In this document: positions 49,829 to 57,279 of the stretch, one piece after another | Numbering within the stretch: the first letter of the stretch is position 1 | Layout: each line of letters starts with the position of its first letter | Source of the DNA: Kitasatospora cinereorecta | Lineage (GTDB): Bacteria; Actinomycetota; Actinomycetes; Streptomycetales; Streptomycetaceae | DNA: 64,000 nucleotides | Reading direction: 5' to 3' | Assembly: GCF_024172095.1 (NCBI RefSeq) | Contig: NZ_JAMZDX010000008.1 | Coordinates: 1 to 64,000 of the forward strand | Translations under genes and position numbers: made by a program | Notes under the pieces: model-generated | Databases searched by the model: none | What the model was told of the DNA's origin: nothing | The model's input: the letters and a program-made list of their open reading frames with translations, nothing else

Positions 49829-50228
49829 ATCGGCCTCGGCTGGGACGCCAGGTCCACCACCGGCGTGCCCTTCGACCTGGACGCCAGCGCGCTGCTGTGC
49901 GCCGGCGGCCGGGTGCTCTGGGCGACGAGTACTTCGTCTTCTACAACAACCTGAAGAGCCCCGAGGGTTCGGTGGAGCACCAGGGCGACAACCTCACCGG
50001 TGACGGCGACGGCGACGGCGACGGCGACGCCCGGGTGCAGAACTTCGGCCAGGTCTTCAACGCGTACATCCGCGTGGTCAACCTGACCGGCGGCGAGGAG
50101 ATCGCCCGCTACGACCTCTCCGAGGACGCCTCCACCGAGACCGCCATGATCTTCGGTGAGCTCTACCGCTACCAGGGCGAGTGGAAGTTCCGCGCGGTGG
50201 GCCAGGGCTACACCTCTAGCGAGGGTCA
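49829..50228 (+). pseudogene. terD: TerD-family gene, frameshifted and internally deleted
   Basis: IGLGWDARSTTGVPFDLDAS starts the TerD fold, a frameshift follows near 49920, then GDEYFVFYNNLKSPEGSVEH and GDNLTGDGDGDGDGDA (normally GDGDGDDE, here extended by repeats). About 30 residues including the VFPVSIHDA strand are gone, then NFGQVFNAYIRVVNLTGGEE to KFRAVGQGYTSS. TerD proteins bind calcium and occur with tellurite resistance; this copy cannot be functional. Confidence 0.75.
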
Positions 50229-50263
50229 GGCGCCAAGCCTGCGCCAAAGACGGGAGTGTTCAG

Positions 50264-50488
50264 GTGGAGGGTCACAACCGAGCTCGGTCTCTCATCGCTA
50301 CGGCCGCAGTCACGTCACCGGTGTTGCTGTGGCACAGTCGCGCCCCTTGGTGGGCAATCGTGCCGCTCACGCTGCTCAACGCCACGTGTGCCCTGCTGAC
50401 CACGGTCTTTCCGCAAGCCTCCCGGGATCGACTGGATTGGTGGCGGGACCGGCGCCGGCATCTACGAACTGTCCGACGTCGGCGTTGA
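50264..50488 (+). CDS. small membrane protein (74 aa)
   Basis: GTG behind GGGAGTGTTCAG. Two hydrophobic stretches (LIATAAVTSPVLLWH; WWAIVPLTLLNATCALLTTV) then a basic tail RDRRRHLRTVRRRR. Probably a two-TM protein of the plasmid; unknown role. Confidence 0.5.
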   Translation: MEGHNRARSLIATAAVTSPVLLWHSRAPWWAIVPLTLLNATCALLTTVFPQASRDRLDWWRDRRRHLRTVRRRR

Positions 50489-50706
50489 GCCCGCTGAGTG
50501 CTGGAGGGCTTGATGCGACATCACTCCTGATCGAGGGCCTGCCCGGCAGGCGGTAACACGGTGAGGGGCGGCTACCCCGCGAGGTTTCCTGCGGATCAGG
50601 AATCGAGCCATGAGCCCATGGAGGAGCAGCACCGCGGTGTGTCAACGCGATCGGGCTGCACTGCCGGGCAGACCCGGTAGCCGGACCTTCGAAAGGGATC
50701 TTGTAC

Positions 50707-50889
50707 GTGAAGACCAATCTGCCCGCTCCTGACGGCTCCGGCACGGGCGGCCCCCGGCTGCTCGTGCTGCTCGTGGTGGCGGGCGCCGCCGTTGCTGCCG
50801 CGCAGAGCCAGGCGTGGGAGAGCGCGGTGGGCACCGCTGTCACCCTGTACTCCGTGTTGACCGTCGGCGGCCAGGACCGGAGGAATTGA
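50707..50889 (+). CDS. small single-pass membrane protein (60 aa)
   Basis: GTG at 50707 behind AAAGGGATCTTGTAC. One hydrophobic segment RLLVLLVVAGAAVAAA, then a short polar-hydrophobic tail. It is 2 nt ahead of the next gene, so probably co-expressed. Confidence 0.5.
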   Translation: MKTNLPAPDGSGTGGPRLLVLLVVAGAAVAAAQSQAWESAVGTAVTLYSVLTVGGQDRRN

Positions 50890-50891
50890 CG

Positions 50892-51908
50892 ATGCCCCGC
50901 ACGAAGCCATCCCGCGCCCACCTCGCCCTGGTCCAAGCCATCGCGAAGCGCGGGGGCAACGCCACCGTGACCCAGGTGGAGCGCTGGCAGCAGCAGGGCT
51001 GGCTGCCCAAGCCTTCGACCTGGTTTGCACCCGGCAGCGCAGCGGTCGAGCCCGAATACCTGGAGCGGGCCCTGTACCTGGCCAGCACCGTGCGACCGGG
51101 CGCCAGCATTGGGTGGGTCGGATGGTTCTTCTGGGCCGTCGATGACACCCCCGACAGCGCCCGGCGGCTGCGGACGGACCTGGTCGCAACACTGGAGCGG
51201 CCGCTGAGGCGGGCGGGCATCACGGGGTTGCCCGCCGGGTCGTCCGACCGCGCGTTCCAGGCCCGGCGGGACGCCGCCGCGAGGATGACGCCGAACCGTC
51301 GCGCATCGCGGCGCGACCTGGATCAGATGCTGCGCGACCGCTTCGCCGAAGCCGGGATCGACCTGCCGCCCGGATCGCCGGACGCTCTTCCGAACGTGCA
51401 CCACTGGGCCTTGGTCGAACCCGGTGCCCGGCTGCTGCTCGGCGGAGCCGAGGACCTGGGGATCGAGGACCTGCTGGAGGCACTGGAGCAGGCCCTGCCG
51501 GAGCACACCGAGGCAATCGATCACCTGCGCGAAGAGCACCGGCAGGCCGAACTCGCCGGTACCGACCCGATGGCAGAGTCGCTCTGGGGAGGGGGCATCG
51601 CCGCCATGGTGCACACCGTCGCGGCGGCTGGCGACCGGGACCTGTGCCGCGCCGTGCACGTCTGCACGCGAGCGGTTGCCGTCCTTCAGTCGCTGATGCG
51701 GCGAGCCCAGGATGAGCCTGAGATTTTCGCCCTTCTGACCCGGGATGTGATGTGGAGACGGTGGGCCACCGACGGCGGCATCGTGCCGGAGGGGGCGCCC
51801 GGCCTCGCCGCGATCGCCCTCCACACGTACCAGTACCTTGCCGACCCCGACTGGGCGGCGGAACTGGACCGCTACCTCTTCGTCATGTACGCCCTGTACG
51901 TCGTCTAG
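50892..51908 (+). CDS. hypothetical protein (338 aa)
   Basis: ATG behind CGGAGGAATTGACG. N-terminal 65 residues (GGNATVTQVERWQQQGWLP) look like a DNA-binding helix-turn-helix of the MerR/excisionase type. The remainder is helical with no family recognised. It is the last gene before the 796-bp non-coding region preceding the transfer operon. Confidence 0.55.
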   Translation: MPRTKPSRAHLALVQAIAKRGGNATVTQVERWQQQGWLPKPSTWFAPGSAAVEPEYLERALYLASTVRPGASIGWVGWFFWAVDDTPDSARRLRTDLVATLERPLRRAGITGLPAGSSDRAFQARRDAAARMTPNRRASRRDLDQMLRDRFAEAGIDLPPGSPDALPNVHHWALVEPGARLLLGGAEDLGIEDLLEALEQALPEHTEAIDHLREEHRQAELAGTDPMAESLWGGGIAAMVHTVAAAGDRDLCRAVHVCTRAVAVLQSLMRRAQDEPEIFALLTRDVMWRRWATDGGIVPEGAPGLAAIALHTYQYLADPDWAAELDRYLFVMYALYVV

Positions 51909-52704
51909 CCCGACTCCTCTCAGGACTCTGACATGTGACGACGGAGTGGGCGCGGTTCGCCTGGCTGGCTTCCGCAAAGCCGGAGGCGCGCTTGCGTATG
52001 CGGGGACCCGCCCTTTGCGGGCGCGGGGCGCCATTGCGGGTGCGGGTGGCGGGTCCTTTGCGGGCGCCGTCCCGCACCCGCAAAGGGAGGGTGTCGAGCC
52101 CTGCGGCCGGTGCACCTGCGATCCGCATGCACCGCGGAGCTCCGGCCGCCCGGACCTCCGGCTCCCGCCTCGCACCTTGCGGGGCGGACCGCCTTCCGGT
52201 CCGCGCGCAGCACGCCGGGGTGGGGGCCACCGCAGAAGGAGGTGCCGCGCCCGGGCGCCGGTGAGCCGGTGCCCGACGGCGGGCTGGGTCCGCTGGTGCT
52301 TCTACGGGACGTGCGCGGGCGGGTCGTCGGCCGTGCCGGGTGCCGGGGGGTCGTATCAAGGAATCCGGGCAGCCCGGGGTCGGGCATCAAGAATCCGGCC
52401 TCGCCGGAACGCCCCGTCAAGGTGTTCGCCCGCAGTTTGGGGAGGCCATCAAGGAGTCGCCCGCACCGTGGGCGTCGGAGTCAGCGGCTCACCTTGATGC
52501 CTCCCTTCGGGAGGCTCCGTGTTCCTTGATGGGTCATCAAGGAACCGTCGCCGTTCCTTGACGCCTCACCAAATCGGCAGGTCAGGACTTTGATCGGGCC
52601 CGTTGTGGAGTCGTTACCGGGCGGGCTTCGATCATCAAGGAGTCCGTCAAGGAGTGCGGGGTTTCCTCCGTCGACAGCAATCGCTGACGACCTAGGAGCA
52701 CTGA
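51909..52704. other. 796-bp non-coding region with two kinds of repeats
   Basis: The first half (about 51995-52090) is packed with TTGCGGG/CCCGCAA motifs able to form alternative hairpins. The second half is the TCAAGG array described separately. No open frame with a ribosome-binding site is convincing. It is a candidate transfer control region or origin. Confidence 0.5.
52354..52665 (+). repeat. TCAAGG repeat array before the conjugation operon
   Basis: TCAAGG-type hexamers in both orientations at about 52356, 52386, 52417, 52448, 52492 (reverse), 52524 (reverse), 52536, 52556 (reverse), 52635 and 52647. It includes a perfect 11-bp inverted repeat GTTCCTTGATG/CATCAAGGAAC (52521-52545) and the terminal tandem 12-mers TCAAGGAGTCCG/TCAAGGAGTGCG plus GGGGTT (52635-52663), 42 bp before the GTG at 52705. 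Confidence 0.75.
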
Positions 52705-53781
52705 GTGAGTCGCCCTTCCTCCCGGCGCAACCGCGCACCGGACACCCCCTCGCCGGTCGCCTCCGGCACCGACCTGCAGCGCTCTCGCGCCCGGACCGTC
52801 CTCGTGCGCGGCGGCATCTGGGCCGCGCTCGCCGCCGGCCCTCTCGCCCTCGCCCTCGCGATCGCCGTCCCGCAGACGGCCGGGAGCACCCCCTCGGGGC
52901 AGACCGCCGCCCCGATCGTGATCGCCCCGCCGACCGGCTACGCGGAGAGCTTCGTCGACCTGTGGCTGCGCTCCACCGACGCGGACACCGACGCCGAGGC
53001 GCTGCGCGCGATGGCCCCCGGGGTCGTCCTGCCGAAGTCGACCGCCGCTTTGCGGGCCTCCGTCGTCAAGACGGTTGCGGTGCGCAGCACGCCGATGGGT
53101 GGGCGGACGTGGCAGGTGACGGTGGCGGCCACGCTGGTCGTACCGTCTGCTTCTACGCAAGGCGCGAAGTCCCCGCAAGGCTCTACGCAAGCGCCCGTTG
53201 CGGGGGCCGATGTCCCGCAAAGCGCCGCAGCCGGCGGTGTGCGGGTGGTGCGGTACTTCGCGGTCCAGGTGTCGATGGTCCGCTCGGACGCCTCCGGCGG
53301 TGCGCCGGACTCGCTGGTGGTGACGGACGCTCCGTCTCAGGTGGCGGCGCCGGCCGCTCTGGCCGAGAAGGACCCGGCGACGCGGGTCTATGGCTCGCAG
53401 GTCATGGACGGGCCGCTGCGCGAGACGGTGACCGGCTATCTGACGGCCTACCTGAGCGGGGTGGGGGACAGCTCCCGCTATCTCGCGCCGACGGCCAAGA
53501 TCCCGACTCCGGGCGCGGCCTACTCGAAGGTCTCGCTGAAGACGCTGACGGCTTCCGGCACGGTGCCGTCCGCGCCGGCGGACGGGGCGGTGCTGGAGGT
53601 GCTGGCCGATGTCGTCGCGGCGGACAGCGCCGGTGAGTGGCCGCTGTCCTATCCGCTGCGGCTGATCGCCCGGGCCGGGCGGTGGGAGATCGCCGCGCTC
53701 GCCCCGGCCGGCACTCCCTCTCCTTCTTCCTCCGGCGCGACGGCGCCGACCTCCACCACCACGAACGGAGCGTCCCGATGA
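52705..53781 (+). CDS. TcpC-like (VirB8-type) conjugal transfer protein (358 aa)
   Basis: GTG behind CTAGGAGCACTGA. Short cytoplasmic N-terminus, one TM at about residues 36-58 (GGIWAALAAGPLALALAIAV), then two extracytoplasmic NTF2-like domains (about 75-200 and 225-340), e.g. GYAESFVDLWLRST and VTGYLTAYLSGVGDSSRYL. This is the layout of TcpC/conjugative-transposon VirB8-like proteins. First gene of the transfer operon. Confidence 0.8.
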   Translation: MSRPSSRRNRAPDTPSPVASGTDLQRSRARTVLVRGGIWAALAAGPLALALAIAVPQTAGSTPSGQTAAPIVIAPPTGYAESFVDLWLRSTDADTDAEALRAMAPGVVLPKSTAALRASVVKTVAVRSTPMGGRTWQVTVAATLVVPSASTQGAKSPQGSTQAPVAGADVPQSAAAGGVRVVRYFAVQVSMVRSDASGGAPDSLVVTDAPSQVAAPAALAEKDPATRVYGSQVMDGPLRETVTGYLTAYLSGVGDSSRYLAPTAKIPTPGAAYSKVSLKTLTASGTVPSAPADGAVLEVLADVVAADSAGEWPLSYPLRLIARAGRWEIAALAPAGTPSPSSSGATAPTSTTTNGASR

Positions 53782-54110
53782 AGACCACCACCCTCGCGGG
53801 GCCGATCCAGAACTTCGGCAACAGCTGGGCGAACACGCTGCTCGACTGGGTGGCTTCCGGCCTGATGATCGCCCTGACCGGCATCGTGATCATCCACGCG
53901 ATCCGGAAGATGAGCATCAAGTCCGCGATCGGCGGGGCCATCGGCCTGGTGATCTGCTGGAGCCTGTTCACCGGCCGGTACTCGATCTCGAGCATCTTCC
54001 AGACCGAGTACAGCGAGAACAAGGCGCCGAGCGTGCCGAAGGTCCAGGGCGCGGGCCCCCTGCCGCGTGAGCTTCCGGTCGCCTTCACCGGCCAGCTGGG
54101 CCAGTCGTGA
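53778..54110 (+). CDS. small transfer-operon membrane protein (110 aa)
   Basis: ATG in an ATGA overlap. Two hydrophobic segments (about residues 20-43 and 50-66), then a polar C-terminus. Position between TcpC and TcpE suggests a TcpD/VirB2-like role. Confidence 0.65.
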   Translation: MKTTTLAGPIQNFGNSWANTLLDWVASGLMIALTGIVIIHAIRKMSIKSAIGGAIGLVICWSLFTGRYSISSIFQTEYSENKAPSVPKVQGAGPLPRELPVAFTGQLGQS

Positions 54111-54706
54111 GCAGCGCCGCGCGTCCCAGGATCGGCCGCTCTTACACCAAGGCCCGCCGGCACCCGTGGGTCTTGGGCAAGATCGGCGACTGGCGCATCC
54201 CGATGGGGCCCTACACGCCGCCCCAGTTGGTGGTGGCCGCCGTCGGCGCCTTCCTGCTGATCCGCACCGTCACCTGGTGGGCGCCGGTTCTCGGCCCCCT
54301 GCCGGTGGTGGTGTGGGCGGTGGCGATCTGGGCCGCGCGGCACTCACGGATCGCCGGCCGGAGCCCGTTCCTGGTGGCGGCGGACGCGGCCTCCCTGCTC
54401 ATCGCTCCTCGCGGCGGCCGGATCGCCGGCCGCGCGGTGCGGCCGATGCGGCCGGTGGTGATGACCGGCTCCTTCACCGTCGAGGAAGCCCCGGGCGAGG
54501 AGTCGGCTGTAGAGGCCCCTGCCGTGCGCGGGGACCTGCGGCCCGAGGCGGAGTTCCGCTCGCTGAGCATCTTCGAGCCCCGCTCCCGCGATCCGCTCCC
54601 CGATCCCCTTCCCGCCGCCCCGGTTACGGGTCCGGCCCTCACCCCCCTGCAGCAGATGCTCGCCGCGGCCTCGGCCGCCCACACCCAGAAAGGGGAGCCG
54701 TCGTGA
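54107..54706 (+). CDS. TcpE-like conjugal transfer membrane protein (199 aa)
   Basis: GTG in a GTGA overlap. Residues 15-35 (KARRHPWVLGKIGDWRIPMG) lead into two TM segments (about 38-78), matching TcpE/VirB3-like subunits that dock the VirB4 ATPase. The Pro/Glu-rich tail is long for the family. Confidence 0.7.
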   Translation: MSSAARPRIGRSYTKARRHPWVLGKIGDWRIPMGPYTPPQLVVAAVGAFLLIRTVTWWAPVLGPLPVVVWAVAIWAARHSRIAGRSPFLVAADAASLLIAPRGGRIAGRAVRPMRPVVMTGSFTVEEAPGEESAVEAPAVRGDLRPEAEFRSLSIFEPRSRDPLPDPLPAAPVTGPALTPLQQMLAAASAAHTQKGEPS

Positions 54707-57279
54707 AGGCGTCGATCCGTCACATCGCCGGGCACATCCTGTTCTCCACCACCGGCACCGTCTGGGCCTTCTGGCGGGTCACCCCGGTCGGTTCCCGCTA
54801 CGCCAGCGATCTCGAGCGCCAGGACGTGCTGCGTCGGGTCACCTCCCTGGTCCGCTCCCTTTCCGGCACCGCCCGCCTGTACAGCCTGTGCGCCAGGGTG
54901 GAGGCGAGCGAGGTCGCCGCCCGGATCGCCGACGGCATCGACCTGGACGCCAACCCCGGCGCGCTGGAGAGCGCCCGCGCCGCCGAGTACCTGCTGGCCG
55001 ACCGCGAGATGCACCGCCGGACTATCTGGCTGGCGGTGCCGCTGCAGGCGCCCGGCCGGGCGGCGCAGCTGGCCCAGGCCCGTGGGTCGGCGTGGGCGAT
55101 GTTCGGCGAGCAGGCCGGTCTGCCCGCGGCCCCGGTGCCGGTCGCCGATGTGCAGCTTTATAGGGGACTGGCCCGGCAGGCCGAGTCCGGGTTCGGCGGC
55201 GGTCTGCAGATGCGTCCTGCCCGGCCGGCGGAGATCGTGTGGCTCCACCAGCACGCGGTCCACCGCGGCATGACGGAGCCGCTGCTCACGGAGGCTGAGA
55301 CCAGCGCGCGCTACGGCGGGCGGATCGTCGGTGCCCAGCTGCGCAGCCCCGGTTACGCGAGTCTGGGCCAGGTGCGGCTGCTGGAGGGCGGCCAGGACGC
55401 CGCTGCCCGGCGGGAGCGGGAGGAGGGCGGGCTGCGGGGCTGGTTCGGTTCCCGGATCGACGGCAGTGCCCTGTCGAAGCTCTGGCTGCAGGTGGAGACG
55501 GAGGAGCAGACCGGCTACCAGGCGCACCTGGCGCTGGAGGAGATTCCGGAGGCGGTGTACGAGGGCTCGGCCGATCTGCTGGCGCGGCTGGACGTGCTGC
55601 CGTGGCCGGTCGATGCGGTGGTGGACCTGACGCTGGTGGAGGGGCAGCGGGCGAAGCGGGCCATCGCCAAGAAGAAGGCCGAGCTGTCGGATCAGGCCGA
55701 TCAGTGGGCGGCGCACCCGACCGGCACGCCGGACTCTCTGCACGGCGCGGCCGAGGTGCTTGGCGAGCAGGAGGCGCGTCTGGGGCGTACCAGCGTGGAG
55801 CTGGAGGTGCAGTCCCGCACTGTGTTCACGGTGTGGGGGCCGACCGCGCAGGTGGCGGACGAGCGGGCGAGGGAGTTGAAGGCCCGGCTGTCGGGCGCGG
55901 ACTACGGGGTGATCCGGCCGCGCGGCGGGCAGGAGCGGCTGTTCCAGCTCGGCCTGCCCGGTGCGCCGTCGGTGCTTCGCCAGCGCGAGTGCACCCAGTT
56001 CCAGCTGTCCGAGGACTGGGCGATGAGCGGGGCCTTCACTGTCGCGGAGATCGGTGACGAGAGCGGCCCGATGATCGGTCAGAGTCTGGACGTCGGCACG
56101 ACGAAGCCGGTCTACCTGGACTTGGCCGCCGCTCCGCTGAGCAACACGGCGGCGAGCCTCGCAGTGCTGGGGGACCTGGGGTCGGGCAAGTCGGTGCTGC
56201 TCAAGCTGATCGTCAGCACGCTGCTCGACCGGGGCCACCGGGCGATCGTGATCGACCGGACGAGTCAGCGCGAGTACGTGAGCTTCGCGTCCACGGCGGC
56301 TCCGGGCCGGCACCAGGTCATCGACGCCGCCAACGCGAAGGTCTCGATCGACCCGCTGCGCGTCCTTCCCCCTGCGGAGGGCGAGGCCGCGGCGCTCAGC
56401 TACCTGCTGCTGCAGACCCAGCTGGACCTGATGTCGCCGGGCGGTGCACTGCTCTCTCGGGCGGTGAAGGCTGCCGCCGCGTCCCGCAACCCGCACATGG
56501 GCGCCGTACTGGAGGAGCTGCAGGCCGTCGCCGACGGGGGCGGGACCCGGGGCGCGGCGGCCGCCGACGTCCTGGACCTGCTGGCCACGGTCAGCGATCA
56601 GAAGCTGGCCCGGATGGTCTTCGACCCGTCGCTGCCCGCTCTGTCGCTCATCGACCTGCAGGCCGACCTGATCATCTTTGCGACGAACGGGCTGACGCTG
56701 CCGCCGAAGGAGAGCCTGGGCCGGCCGGAGGTGCTGCGTACCCAGCCGCTGGAGGCCCTGATCGGCCGTGCGGTGCTGTACCTGATCGCGGCGATCTCGA
56801 GGCACATCGCTTTCACGGATCGCCTGCGCTTCGCCGCGCTGATCCTGGACGAGATCTACTGGCTGACCTCCTCCGCCGAGGGATCGGCGTTGATCTCCGA
56901 AATCGCGCACGACGGCCGCAAGCACAACGCGGGGTTCGTCGCCGGCGGCCACGACGCCCCGGAGCTCGGGAACGAGACGATCCGCGGGTTGATCACGCAG
57001 CGGGTGCTGGCCCGCACCACGGACGAGGCGATGGCCAAGCGCGGCTTGGAGTTCCTCGGTCTTCCCTCGGACGACGAGGGCCTGGTGCAGCTGGTCAAGG
57101 GCTTGTCGCCGCACGGCCAGCGGAACCGGGCCGGCGAGATGTTCCTGCAGGACACCCGCAACCGCGTCGGCCTCATCCAGGTGGTGGTCCCCGACCTGCC
57201 CAAGCACAAGAACATCTTCACCACCCCGGCCACCCGCCCGACCGCCGCCGGCTCGCTCCGGAAGGAGGCCCTGCGATGA
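54703..57279 (+). CDS. VirB4-like conjugation ATPase (858 aa)
   Basis: GTG in a GTGA overlap with the TcpE-like gene. Walker A VLGDLGSGKSVLLKL (about residues 486-500), Walker B FAALILDEIYWL (about 707-718), and the C-terminal RLITQ-like GLITQRVLARTTDEAM segment are those of VirB4/TraC/ConE ATPases. The N-terminal 400 residues are the VirB4 N-domain. It powers assembly or operation of the transfer channel at the inner membrane. Confidence 0.9.
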   Translation: MKASIRHIAGHILFSTTGTVWAFWRVTPVGSRYASDLERQDVLRRVTSLVRSLSGTARLYSLCARVEASEVAARIADGIDLDANPGALESARAAEYLLADREMHRRTIWLAVPLQAPGRAAQLAQARGSAWAMFGEQAGLPAAPVPVADVQLYRGLARQAESGFGGGLQMRPARPAEIVWLHQHAVHRGMTEPLLTEAETSARYGGRIVGAQLRSPGYASLGQVRLLEGGQDAAARREREEGGLRGWFGSRIDGSALSKLWLQVETEEQTGYQAHLALEEIPEAVYEGSADLLARLDVLPWPVDAVVDLTLVEGQRAKRAIAKKKAELSDQADQWAAHPTGTPDSLHGAAEVLGEQEARLGRTSVELEVQSRTVFTVWGPTAQVADERARELKARLSGADYGVIRPRGGQERLFQLGLPGAPSVLRQRECTQFQLSEDWAMSGAFTVAEIGDESGPMIGQSLDVGTTKPVYLDLAAAPLSNTAASLAVLGDLGSGKSVLLKLIVSTLLDRGHRAIVIDRTSQREYVSFASTAAPGRHQVIDAANAKVSIDPLRVLPPAEGEAAALSYLLLQTQLDLMSPGGALLSRAVKAAAASRNPHMGAVLEELQAVADGGGTRGAAAADVLDLLATVSDQKLARMVFDPSLPALSLIDLQADLIIFATNGLTLPPKESLGRPEVLRTQPLEALIGRAVLYLIAAISRHIAFTDRLRFAALILDEIYWLTSSAEGSALISEIAHDGRKHNAGFVAGGHDAPELGNETIRGLITQRVLARTTDEAMAKRGLEFLGLPSDDEGLVQLVKGLSPHGQRNRAGEMFLQDTRNRVGLIQVVVPDLPKHKNIFTTPATRPTAAGSLRKEALR

